In this document: in pieces, positions 32,655 through 40,360 of the stretch
Numbering within the stretch: position 1 is the stretch's first letter
How the letters are laid out: the number at the start of each line of letters is the position of its first letter
Assembly (NCBI RefSeq): GCF_022568775.1
Contig: NZ_JAKZHW010000001.1
Coordinates: 1,736,001-1,800,000 of the forward strand
DNA: 64,000 nt
From: Sphingomonas telluris
GTDB lineage: Bacteria; Pseudomonadota; Alphaproteobacteria; Sphingomonadales; Sphingomonadaceae
Reading direction: 5' to 3'
The notes under the pieces: model-generated
Databases searched by the model: none
Told to the model about the DNA's origin: nothing
The model's input: only the letters and a program-made list of their open reading frames with translations
Position numbers and translations under genes: made by a program

Positions 32655-35440
32655 GGAGCTTCCTTCACCTTCTTCCACAGCGCCGCGATCCTCTGCCGCG
32701 CCTCGTCATGCGCTGCAAGAAGCGACTCCCAGCTTTCGTGGCCGCAGAGCGACGCGACGAGGCCGCGCGACTTTTCCGGCGGCTCCTTACCGTCCGGTGC
32801 AACCAGCCGCATCACGACCAGCATCCGGCTGAGCAGGCGAAGGTCGGCGTCGTAGGAGGGGTCCATCAGGCCCTTCTCCGCGAGGCCGGCGATCGCACAT
32901 TCAAGCCTCGTGTCGAGCCCCTGCCCGTTCGTCAGCTGGAGCGTGTGCACCGCAAACTCCAGGTCAACGAGCCCGCCTGGCCCGAGCTTGATGTCCAATG
33001 GGCCGGACGGCCGCTTATGCCGCGCCATTTCGTCGCGCATCTTGGCGGCGTCAGCGCGGATTTTCGCCTTGTCCCCGCGATCGGCGAGGATGGAGTGGAT
33101 CGCCTGACGAATCTTCTCGCGCTTTTGTGCGGAGCCGTAGATGGGCCGGGCCCGGCACAGCGCCATATGCTCCCACGTCCAGGCTTCGCCGCGCTGATAA
33201 TCGACGAAACCCTCCAGCGACACGGCGAGCATGCCTTCGCTGCCCTGCGGCCGGAGGCGCGTATCGACGTCGTAGAGCCCGCCCACCGCCGTCGAGACGC
33301 TGAGCGCCGCGGTCACTCGGTTGGCGAGGCGGTTGAAGTAATCCGTCGCGCTGACCGACTTGGCGCCATCCGACATGGCGCCCGGCGGCGCATCGTAGAG
33401 GTAAATAATGTCGAGGTCCGACGCGTGTGTGAGCGCGCGTCCCCCGAAGCGCCCGAGCGCCAAGATGATCAGCTCCGCGCCCGGAACGCGGCCGTACGTC
33501 CTCGCCAGTTCGTCGGTCGCCAGCTCGGCCAAGGCGACGACGGCGCTCTCCGCCACGTCGCTGTAGCCGATGGCGACGTCGAGCGGATCGGCATGCGCGG
33601 CGATCAAGGTGACGCCGAGCGCGAAACGCCGTTCGTTGACCTGGCGCCGGGTGCGATCCAGCGCGCGATCGTAGGCTTCCCCGGCCATCGCCGACAGCAG
33701 CCGCTCTGAAAGCACATCCGGTTCGGGCGGCAAGCTGAAGCTGGACTCGTCGATCAGGCCGTCGAGTAGATCAGGCCGCGCCGCCAGCATATCGCCGAGA
33801 GGCGGTGCGTGAGCCAGGATCAGCGCCAGATGGCGCGCGAGCTGCGGCCGCGCTTCGAGCAATCGGTACAGGTTGATGCCGCTCGAGAGGCGCTCGATGA
33901 TGTCGGCGAAGCGGTTGAGCGCGCGCTCCGGATCGGGGCCCGTCGCGATCTCACGGAGCAATCCCGGCAGCATGCCTTCGAAGGCCGTTAGCGCGGCGGG
34001 CGACCGCAGGGACCGCGCCTTGCCCGACCTCCAATCGTGGATCCTGCGCATCGCGACGTCGGGATTGTCGAACCCGAGCGTGCGCAGCTCCTCCGCGAGC
34101 TTGTCCTCGTCGTTGGACAGGCGGCCCTCGCGGTCGGGCGCCAGCGAATTGAACAGCGTCTCGGTGCGCTCGACGTGCGGCCGGAGCAGTTCGATTAATG
34201 CGTCGCCATCGGGCAGTTCGTGCAAGTGCGCGACCTGGTCTAGCGCACTGCGATCGAGCGGAAGCAGGTGCGTCTGCGCATCATCGATCATCTGCACCCG
34301 GTGCTCGATCGTGCGGAACAGCCGGTAGGCTTCAGCCAGCGCCGCCGCGTCGTCGGCCCCGATTTTGCCCGTCCGCTGCAGAGCATCGAGAGCGTCGAGC
34401 GTTGCCGGTTCGCGAACGGCCGGATCGCGGCCGCCGTGAATCATCTGCTGGATCTGGGCGAAAAACTCGACTTCGCGAATGCCGCCGCGCCCACGCTTCA
34501 AATCGAAGCCGGGCCCAAGCTGAGCGCCCTGGGCATAATGATCGCGGATGCGGGCGGAAATCTCGCGCACTTCCTCGATGACGCCGAAGTCGAGCGAGCG
34601 GCGCCAGACGAACGGCTTGATCGACTGCAGAAAATGCTCGCCTAGCGTTCGATCGCCCGCGCAAACGCGAGCGCGGATGAACGCGGCCCGCTCCCACGGC
34701 AAAGCGCTCGATTCGTAATGCGAGATGGCGGCATTCACGGGCAGGACGATGGGGGTGACTTCAGGCGACGGCCTCAGCCGGAGGTCGACGCGGACGACAT
34801 AGCCATCACCTGTCCGCTTCTGCAGCAGCTCAATCATGCGCTTGCCGACGCGGACCGCGGCTTCCGAAGGATCGTCGCGCTCTCGACGCGGCATGGTCTC
34901 GGGGTCGAACAGCAGCAGCAGGTCGACGTCCGACGAATAGTTCAATTCCCGGCTTCCGAGCTTGCCGAGTGCGAGCGCGGTGATGCCCTTGACCTCGCAA
35001 CCCGGCACGCGCTCATTCAAGGCCGCGGCAAGCGCCCGTTCGATCGCGCTGTCCGCAAAATCGGACAGTGCACCGGTTGCCTCTTCGAACGACAGTTCGC
35101 CGGCCAAATCGCCAAACGCCACAGTGAGAGCCAGCCCAAGCCGCTGCCGCCGCAGCTCTGCTTCGACCGTGTCGCCGCGAACCGCGACCGCGGCCTCGAT
35201 CGCGGAAACCGACCCCTGCTCGACGAACAGATCCGCAAGTTGGGGAAGCGCTGCCGCGGCTTCGCGCAGGAACGGCGAGAACTCCCGTGCGCGATCCAGC
35301 GCGGCTTGCCGCGTTGCACCGGCAGCAGGACGCGAGGTTGCGGCAGTTTCTTGGCCAATGGCCGACTTCAGGGGAAACCTCCCTGCTAATCGATAGTTAT
35401 CTACAGACCATGGACACGGAGCGTCGATCCACGGCGGCAT
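32651..35440 (-). CDS. glnE: Glutamine synthetase adenylyltransferase / deadenylylase
   Basis: A bifunctional enzyme that adenylylates or deadenylylates glutamine synthetase in response to PII. Two nucleotidyltransferase domains: the removing domain with GSRELNYSSDVDLLLLFDP in the N half and the transferase domain with LGRFGGRALTHASDLDIIYLY in the C half, joined by GlnD/PII-response helices (cores quoted). As given it is 929 residues from the ATG at 35440. That ATG has no ribosome-binding site and overlaps the opposite-strand nepR-like gene. An AGGGAGG lies six bases before an in-frame CTG at 35371, which may be the true start (906 residues). Confidence 0.94.
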   Translation of the reverse strand: MPPWIDAPCPWSVDNYRLAGRFPLKSAIGQETAATSRPAAGATRQAALDRAREFSPFLREAAAALPQLADLFVEQGSVSAIEAAVAVRGDTVEAELRRQRLGLALTVAFGDLAGELSFEEATGALSDFADSAIERALAAALNERVPGCEVKGITALALGKLGSRELNYSSDVDLLLLFDPETMPRRERDDPSEAAVRVGKRMIELLQKRTGDGYVVRVDLRLRPSPEVTPIVLPVNAAISHYESSALPWERAAFIRARVCAGDRTLGEHFLQSIKPFVWRRSLDFGVIEEVREISARIRDHYAQGAQLGPGFDLKRGRGGIREVEFFAQIQQMIHGGRDPAVREPATLDALDALQRTGKIGADDAAALAEAYRLFRTIEHRVQMIDDAQTHLLPLDRSALDQVAHLHELPDGDALIELLRPHVERTETLFNSLAPDREGRLSNDEDKLAEELRTLGFDNPDVAMRRIHDWRSGKARSLRSPAALTAFEGMLPGLLREIATGPDPERALNRFADIIERLSSGINLYRLLEARPQLARHLALILAHAPPLGDMLAARPDLLDGLIDESSFSLPPEPDVLSERLLSAMAGEAYDRALDRTRRQVNERRFALGVTLIAAHADPLDVAIGYSDVAESAVVALAELATDELARTYGRVPGAELIILALGRFGGRALTHASDLDIIYLYDAPPGAMSDGAKSVSATDYFNRLANRVTAALSVSTAVGGLYDVDTRLRPQGSEGMLAVSLEGFVDYQRGEAWTWEHMALCRARPIYGSAQKREKIRQAIHSILADRGDKAKIRADAAKMRDEMARHKRPSGPLDIKLGPGGLVDLEFAVHTLQLTNGQGLDTRLECAIAGLAEKGLMDPSYDADLRLLSRMLVVMRLVAPDGKEPPEKSRGLVASLCGHESWESLLAAHDEARQRIAALWKKVKEAP

Positions 35441-35589
35441 CGGATATCAGCATGGACCGCAGAATCATTCGCGTCGATATCCCGCCAGCCCATGCCGGTA
35501 TTACGGCAGCTCTCCGGCGCGCATTCGCGCCGGTGAACGAAGACCGGCGCGAGTCCGATTTCGACGATCTACTGCGCCGCCTGAACTAG
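35410..35589 (+). CDS. Second, short NepR-like anti-sigma factor
   Basis: 59 residues. The last 29 (ITAALRRAFAPVNEDRRESD then FDDLLRRLN) align without gaps to the NepR core of the nearby nepR product (IGRALRTIYDDTLRE then SVPDDFSDLLGKLS). The identities include the I-x-x-ALR helix start and D-F-x-DLL near the end. NepR proteins bind EcfG until phosphorylated PhyR removes them. The gene is convergent with ecfG, three bases between stops, an orientation unlike the usual nepR-ecfG operon. Starts at 35410 or 35452 are both possible and neither has a good ribosome-binding site. It overlaps the annotated glnE 5' end. I support it as a gene, but less firmly than the other nepR. Confidence 0.62.
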   Translation: MDTERRSTAASDISMDRRIIRVDIPPAHAGITAALRRAFAPVNEDRRESDFDDLLRRLN

Positions 35590-35592
35590 CTT

Positions 35593-36252
35593 TCAGCCCT
35601 GACCTTCGTGGTCTCGGCTGAGGTCGTCCACTTCACCCATGATCGTCTGAAGCGCCGACTTGTTCGGATCGGTCTTGTGCTGCCTGCGCGACGGCAGCTT
35701 TCCGCTCGAAAGCAGACCCTCGAGAGCAACGCGGCCGCGAGCCACGCGGCTCTTGATCGTGCCGACGGCGCAACCGCAGATCTCGGCGGCTTCTTCGTAA
35801 GCGAACCCGCCCGCACCGACGAGGATGAGTGCCTCACGCTGCGGTTGCGGCAAATGCATGAGCGCACGCTGCATGTCGCTGAGCTCGATGTGACGATCCT
35901 GGCTCGCGGGGGCCGAAAGGATCTTCGAGGCCGTCAGTTCGTCCCACTCGCCCTTGAAGCGCGCACGGCGCATCTGGCTGAGGAACAGGTTGCGAAGGAT
36001 GATAAAGGTCCAGGCACGCATGTTCGTGCCCGCCTGGAAGCGTTTGCGCGCGGCCCACGCCTTGAGAAGCGTTTCCTGCACCAGATCGTCCGCCAGATCG
36101 CGGCTTCCCGAAAGGGAACGGCCGAAGGCACGCAGATGCGGAATGACCGCCGCCAGCTGCTCCTTGAACTCGGGATCGGATAGCGGGACCGGCTCGGGAG
36201 CCGGCTGCATCTCGCCATCAAGGTCCATGTCGTCGTCTTGATCTTCGGCCAC
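35593..36252 (-). CDS. ecfG: General stress sigma factor EcfG
   Basis: 219 residues; an ECF sigma factor of the EcfG (ECF15) group. Region 2: PHLRAFGRSLSGSRDLADDL, VQETLLKAWAARKRFQAGTN, MRAWTFIILRNLFLS. Region 4: LPQPQREALILVGAGGFAYE, EAAEICGCAVGTIKSRVARG. It directs RNA polymerase to GGAAC-N16/17-CGTT promoters under general stress. GTG start after GGGG. An acidic N-terminal extension of about 25 residues precedes region 2. A 47-residue membrane protein gene lies 81 bp upstream on the same strand behind a consensus EcfG promoter, so ecfG is probably autoregulated. A 7-bp hairpin (36280-36298) sits in that gap. Confidence 0.95.
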   Translation of the reverse strand: MAEDQDDDMDLDGEMQPAPEPVPLSDPEFKEQLAAVIPHLRAFGRSLSGSRDLADDLVQETLLKAWAARKRFQAGTNMRAWTFIILRNLFLSQMRRARFKGEWDELTASKILSAPASQDRHIELSDMQRALMHLPQPQREALILVGAGGFAYEEAAEICGCAVGTIKSRVARGRVALEGLLSSGKLPSRRQHKTDPNKSALQTIMGEVDDLSRDHEGQG

Positions 36253-36333
36253 TATTCCCCACCCGTTGAATCGGTTCTCCCGGCAGCGGACCTGCCGGAC
36301 GCATGGCTTGCGAGGTAATTGAACTTAGGAAGC

Positions 36334-36477
36334 TCAGGCCGCGTAAAACAGGTATATCAACGCGAAAATCACCACCACCAGCACGAGACCGATGCCCAAA
36401 ACGTAGCGCGTCATGTGGGGCGTGTACCCCGCCCGCGCTTCAGTCGTCGTAAGCTGTTCCGGCCTCTGGTCGCTCAT
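36334..36477 (-). CDS. 47-residue single-span membrane protein in the stress locus
   Basis: A short reading frame: a polar N-terminus (MSDQRPEQLTTTEARAGYTP) and one long membrane helix (about residues 25-45, VLGIGLVLVVVIFALIYLF) ending in YAA. GAGAG lies nine bases before the ATG. A consensus EcfG promoter is placed so that transcription would begin about 20-25 bp before the start. I recognise no named family. Position and promoter make it a general-stress gene likely co-transcribed with ecfG. It could act at the membrane in sensing or in feedback on the PhyP-like protein, but that is speculation. Confidence 0.78.
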   Translation of the reverse strand: MSDQRPEQLTTTEARAGYTPHMTRYVLGIGLVLVVVIFALIYLFYAA

Positions 36478-36507
36478 CAATTCTCTCAAGCCAAGTTTCG
36501 ACGGGCC

Positions 36508-36532
36508 AACGCGCTGTCGCGAACCATGTTCC
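36508..36532 (-). promoter_or_regulatory. Consensus EcfG-dependent promoter
   Basis: On the minus strand GGAAC, 16 bp, CGTT: an exact match to the alphaproteobacterial EcfG (general stress) promoter at an allowed spacing. It lies 31-55 bp before the ATG of the small membrane protein and in the ecfG direction. Confidence 0.85.
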
Positions 36533-36552
36533 GCCTGCGTTACGTCGGAAAC

Positions 36553-37350
36553 TTAGGCCGGTACCGTTGCCGCGTCGAAGAACAGCGCCTGCGCGATGGC
36601 CGCCTTCACCGTCGACCGTTGAAACGGCTTGGTGATGAGGAATGTCGGCTCCGGACGGGTGCCCGTCAGGAGACGTTCCGGGAACGCCGTGATGAAGATC
36701 ACCGGGACCGAGAATTCGGCCAGAATGTCCTTCACCGCATCGATGCCGCTGGAATCGTCGGCGAGCTGAATGTCGGCGAGGACCAGGCCCGGCGGGTGCT
36801 GGCGAGCCTGCGCAACCGCCTCGTCGCGAGTCACCGCAACGCCGGTGACGTTATGGCCGAGGTCGCGGACGATCGTCTCGATATCCATTGCGATGATCGG
36901 CTCGTCCTCGATGATGAGGACGTCGGCCAGGGTCTGGCGTTCGATCTCGCTGAGAGCCTCGGCGACGAGCGAATCCACGTCTTCAGGCGTCGCGCCGATC
37001 AAATACGCGGCATCGTCGGACGAGAAACCTTCGAGCGAGGTCAGAAGCAGCGCCTGCCGGGACAGCGGCGTGATGCGCGAGAGGCGTGCCTGCGCAATGC
37101 CTTCGGCGCCGCTGTAGTCCTTCGTCGGCTCTTCGCCTTCTTCCACGTTGGCCGTAGACCAGATTGCGTGAAAGGTCCGGTACAGACCGAGACGCGGATC
37201 GACGTCGCGCGGGAACTCGTCCGGCTTGGCGACAATAGCCTCGAGCGTCGCGCGGACGAACGCATCACCATGCGTCTGACTTCCCGTCAGAGCGCGCGCG
37301 TAGCGGCGCAGAAATGGCAGATGCGGTGCGAGTTCCTGACCAAGCGACAT
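36553..37350 (-). CDS. phyR: General stress response anti-anti-sigma regulator PhyR
   Basis: 265 residues. An N-terminal sigma-like domain (1-138, starts MSLGQELAPHLPFLRRYARA) that mimics EcfG, and a C-terminal receiver domain (143-258) with DE at 149-150, phospho-acceptor Asp193 in LVLADIQLADD, and the FATGUY-type segment PVIFITAFPERLLTG with the conserved Lys in FLITKPF. When phosphorylated, the sigma-like domain binds NepR and frees EcfG. The start at 37350 gives the family N-terminus; longer in-frame extensions reach into the nepR promoter region. It is divergent from nepR-phyP. Confidence 0.97.
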   Translation of the reverse strand: MSLGQELAPHLPFLRRYARALTGSQTHGDAFVRATLEAIVAKPDEFPRDVDPRLGLYRTFHAIWSTANVEEGEEPTKDYSGAEGIAQARLSRITPLSRQALLLTSLEGFSSDDAAYLIGATPEDVDSLVAEALSEIERQTLADVLIIEDEPIIAMDIETIVRDLGHNVTGVAVTRDEAVAQARQHPPGLVLADIQLADDSSGIDAVKDILAEFSVPVIFITAFPERLLTGTRPEPTFLITKPFQRSTVKAAIAQALFFDAATVPA

Positions 37351-37472
37351 ATATTCGAGCTCTCCCAATCGTGAGCGAGGCATTCTTTGAGCGTGCGTAA
37401 CAATTGATGCAACCCTTGGTGGGTTGTGTCTTTCGGTCCGGTACTCATCCCCGCAAAGAAGTGTTGTTCGCT

Positions 37473-37497
37473 GGAACAAAGAACTGGCCATTTGGTT
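37473..37497 (+). promoter_or_regulatory. Probable EcfG-dependent promoter of nepR-phyP
   Basis: GGAAC, 16 bp, GGTT: one mismatch in the -10 element of the EcfG consensus. It reads toward nepR, about 110 bp upstream. It fits feedback induction of the anti-sigma factor by EcfG. Confidence 0.6.
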
Positions 37498-37606
37498 TCC
37501 CCCATCGCGCAGCAAGGTGCTGCGGGTGCGGTTCTGCGTCCTTGTCCGGTACATTTTCCTCGCGGCAAGCTGTCAAAGCCGTTGCACCGTTGAAGTTGAT
37601 CGGTAA

Positions 37607-37840
37607 GTGAAGCGCGCTTGTACCCGCGCAAGGGGGGACGAGGAGTTGAGTGGTAAGACTAAGGGCGGCCCTTCTGGCGGTGCCGAGGAGAAGGCAGTGC
37701 ACGGGAAGTCGCCTGACGAAAAGAAGGGCCGCAAGCAGCGGGCGAGCGACATCGGTCGGGCTCTTCGCACGATTTACGATGACACGCTCCGCGAATCCGT
37801 GCCCGATGATTTTTCGGACCTCCTCGGCAAGCTCAGCTGA
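37607..37840 (+). CDS. nepR: Anti-sigma factor NepR
   Basis: 77 residues from GTG at 37607, or 64 from TTG at 37646, which has AGGGGGG eight bases upstream and gives a more usual NepR length. The core, IGRALRTIYDDTLRE then SVPDDFSDLLGKLS, is the full NepR motif. It sequesters EcfG in unstressed cells and is bound in turn by PhyR-P. The N-terminal part is basic and low-complexity (KTKGGPSGGAEEKAVHGKSP), as in other NepR proteins. It is 21 bp before the phyP-like gene and divergent from phyR. Confidence 0.93.
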   Translation: MKRACTRARGDEELSGKTKGGPSGGAEEKAVHGKSPDEKKGRKQRASDIGRALRTIYDDTLRESVPDDFSDLLGKLS

Positions 37841-37861
37841 TTCCCTAGTAGGGCCCCCGCA

Positions 37862-39406
37862 ATGCTAAGCGCGGCAGGGCGGTGGTTTGCCGCGCTTCCG
37901 ACTGCCGTAAAGCTTCTCCTTATTCTCAGCGCGGCCCTGCTCCCGATCGGGATCGGGCTTTTCTGGGCTGCCAACCAAGGCATCGGCGACGCGAACGCGA
38001 TCCTGCGCAGCCGAGCGCAGGAGCAGTCGCGGCTCGCCGCGCGATCCGTGGAAAGCCTCGTCGCGCGCAATGCCATGGCCCTTCGGATCGCCGCCAATGG
38101 TGAGCTGACGGGCCCCGACCCCTGCCAAAGGGTCCAACGCTCGCTAAGCATTACGCCGGCCGTGGCGCGGCGGTTCGAGCTCGAACGCCCCGACGGCACC
38201 CCGATTTGCGAGGTCGGAGAGGTTCCGGACACGAGCGAACTCAACATGGTCGCGCCGGGTGACATCGCGCTCGGCATCTCCCCCGACTCTAAATCCCTCA
38301 CGTTCCGGGTAGGCCTGAGCGACGGAATGGCCACAGGCAGCCTGTCAGAGCAGGACCTCCGTGCGGCGGCCATCGAAACCGGCGCTGTCGTAAGCGCCCT
38401 AATCGTCCGCGAAGGCGACCGTGCGCTCACCATTATCGCCCCGGATGCAGGCGACGCAGCCGATCCACCTGTCGAGACGCGCGAGTGGGCGATCGGAAAC
38501 GGCCGGCTGAAGGTACTCGTCTCCACCCACGTCCCGGGCATCACGACCGGCGACCGCGTCATGCTCATGCTCCCGTTCCTGATGTGGTTGATTGCCGCTT
38601 TGATCACCTGGGTGCTGGTGACTCGGCTACTCATCCGGCCGCTGCGCCAGCTGCAGCGCGCCGTCGGCAGTTACGAGCCCGGCGGGAACGGTCTCCAGCT
38701 GCCGAGCAAACTCGGACCGTCGACCGAGATTCAGGACCTGCGTGACTCCTTCCAAAAGGCCGTGACGCGAGTGGAGGAGTCCGAACGCGAGATGGCGGGC
38801 GCGCTTGACGGGCAGAGGCGGCTGGTCCGCGAGGTCCATCACCGAGTGAAGAACAATCTCCAGGTGGTCGCGTCGCTGATCAACATCCACGGCCGTAACG
38901 CCGAGAGTGCCCATGCGCGCGCCGCCTACGGGTCGATCAGCCGCCGCGTTGGCGCACTCGCGATCGTCCACCGCAACCACTTCGCGGAGATGGAGGAGAA
39001 TCGGGGGATCTCCCTTCGCCCGCTGATTTCGGAGCTCGCGGCGGAGCTGCGCGCGACGGCGCCGGAATCGGCCCGATCGTTACGCATCGACCTGGACCTT
39101 GAAGGTGCAAACACCACCCAGGACGTTGCCGTGTCGGTGGCCTTCCTGGTCACCGAGATCGTAGAATTCGCAATGTTGAGGACACCGGAGGACCCGGTCG
39201 AAATCTCGCTTCGGAGAACGAGCGAGCTGACGGCCCGACTGACGCTCAACAGCAAAGTCCTCAACCCCGACGAAGAGGGCGATCGCGAGAAGGTTCAGTT
39301 CGAAAGGATCATTTCCGGCCTGGCGAAACAGCTCCGGTCTAGTCTTGAGCGGAAACTTGGCCGCTACAGCGTCGAATTGCCGGTTTTCCCTCCGCGCGAC
39401 CTCTAG
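37862..39406 (+). CDS. phyP: PhyP-like sensor protein of the HisKA_2 family with degenerate ATPase domain
   Basis: 514 residues. Two membrane helices (about 17-37 and 233-255) flank a periplasmic sensor domain of roughly 195 residues; a HAMP-like linker follows, then a HisKA_2 dimerisation domain with EVHHRVKNNLQVVASL, phospho-acceptor candidate His327. The C-terminal region expected to bind ATP shows VAFLVTEIVEFAMLRTPE where an N-box with conserved Asn should be, and no glycine-rich G boxes. So kinase activity is doubtful. The known sphingomonad protein PhyP, encoded with phyR-nepR, is a negative regulator thought to dephosphorylate PhyR; location and degeneracy agree with that identity. Confidence 0.85.
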   Translation: MLSAAGRWFAALPTAVKLLLILSAALLPIGIGLFWAANQGIGDANAILRSRAQEQSRLAARSVESLVARNAMALRIAANGELTGPDPCQRVQRSLSITPAVARRFELERPDGTPICEVGEVPDTSELNMVAPGDIALGISPDSKSLTFRVGLSDGMATGSLSEQDLRAAAIETGAVVSALIVREGDRALTIIAPDAGDAADPPVETREWAIGNGRLKVLVSTHVPGITTGDRVMLMLPFLMWLIAALITWVLVTRLLIRPLRQLQRAVGSYEPGGNGLQLPSKLGPSTEIQDLRDSFQKAVTRVEESEREMAGALDGQRRLVREVHHRVKNNLQVVASLINIHGRNAESAHARAAYGSISRRVGALAIVHRNHFAEMEENRGISLRPLISELAAELRATAPESARSLRIDLDLEGANTTQDVAVSVAFLVTEIVEFAMLRTPEDPVEISLRRTSELTARLTLNSKVLNPDEEGDREKVQFERIISGLAKQLRSSLERKLGRYSVELPVFPPRDL

Positions 39407-39520
39407 TTAGGTCGTTACGGTCACGACGAAAAAATTGTCGAAATGTCCGGAACCGTAGACGGGCATGGCCGTTTTGCTCTTCGGATAGTGACCTTTTGCC
39501 CCCCCGCTCTCGCTATCCGA

Positions 39521-40360
39521 TTAAATGGGCCCGGAACCGCCAACCCTCCCCCCCCCCGGTGGCGCTTCCGGGCCCTCATTTTCTTCAGAGCCTGAATCAG
39601 CCTTGGGAGCGGTCGCTTCCTTGCGTCCCCGACGCCAGTGCGTGAGGCGGATGGCGAGGATGGCCAGCTCGTACAGCGAATAGAGCGGCACAAGCAGCAG
39701 AAGCATCGAAACGGCATCCGGCGGAGTAAGCACGGCCGAGACCGCCGCGCATCCCACGATGGCGTAGCGGCGCGACTTGGTGAGCTGCTCGAGAGTAATC
39801 AGCCCGGCACGCTCCAGCACCATCAGCAGAATGGGCGTCAGGAACGCGACGCCGAAGCCGAACAGGAAGCGCGTGCAGAAGTTCAGGTAATTGCCAACGC
39901 CGGGAAGTGCTTCGCGCTGGATGCCTCCGACGTCGCCCTGGAAGCTAAGCAAGAAATGCAGCGCCCACGGCATTGCGACGAAATAAGCGAAGGACGCGCC
40001 GCCGACGAAGAAGACGGGCGTCAGCACCAGGAAGGGCAAGAGCGCCTTCTTCTCCTTGGCGTAGAGCCCGGGCGCGACGAACTTCCAGACCTGGATTGCG
40101 AAGAAGGGGAAGCCGACCATCAGCGCCGCAAAAAGAGCGACTTTCACCTCGGCAAAAAAGGCTTCGAAGATGTCGGTGTAGATGATCTTGCCCTGCCCCG
40201 CGGCGATCAGCGGCTGCACGAGGATTGCGAAGATCGTCTTGGCGTAGGCCAGACAGCCGAAGAAAAGCACGACGAGCACGCCGAGCGAATAGAGCAGGCG
40301 CTTCCTCAGCTCGATCAGATGCTCGATCAGCGGCGCCTTGGTGTCGTCGATGTCCCTCAC
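39521..40360 (-). CDS. tatC: Twin-arginine translocase subunit TatC
   Basis: 279 residues with six membrane helices and the family N-terminus KAPLIEHLIELRKRLLYSL; the conserved Glu of the third loop region lies in FEAFFAEVKVALFAAL. TatC with TatB is the receptor for folded, twin-arginine-signal proteins. The start is GTG inside a GTGA overlap with tatB. The C-terminal tail is Pro/Gly/Glu-rich (GPEAPPGGGRVGGSG) and is encoded across a run of ten identical bases (39548-39557), so the tail could vary by slippage. Confidence 0.96.
   Translation of the reverse strand: MRDIDDTKAPLIEHLIELRKRLLYSLGVLVVLFFGCLAYAKTIFAILVQPLIAAGQGKIIYTDIFEAFFAEVKVALFAALMVGFPFFAIQVWKFVAPGLYAKEKKALLPFLVLTPVFFVGGASFAYFVAMPWALHFLLSFQGDVGGIQREALPGVGNYLNFCTRFLFGFGVAFLTPILLMVLERAGLITLEQLTKSRRYAIVGCAAVSAVLTPPDAVSMLLLLVPLYSLYELAILAIRLTHWRRGRKEATAPKADSGSEENEGPEAPPGGGRVGGSGPI
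39548..39557. repeat. Homopolymer run of ten C (G10 in tatC)
   Basis: Ten consecutive C on the plus strand inside the 3' end of tatC, where they encode part of PPGGG. Runs of this length are prone to slippage in replication and to sequencing error. Only the last dozen or so codons lie downstream. Confidence 0.9.

Noticed and set aside
35373..35398. Possible EcfG promoter before the second nepR-like gene (GGAAA-N17-AGTT)
   Set aside because: One mismatch in each element and an almost leaderless transcript; such near-matches are expected by chance, so it was not listed as a feature.
36280..36298. A hairpin between the 47-residue protein gene and ecfG as a terminator
   Set aside because: The stem is only seven bases and no T run follows, so it is not listed as a terminator; it could still affect ecfG translation.
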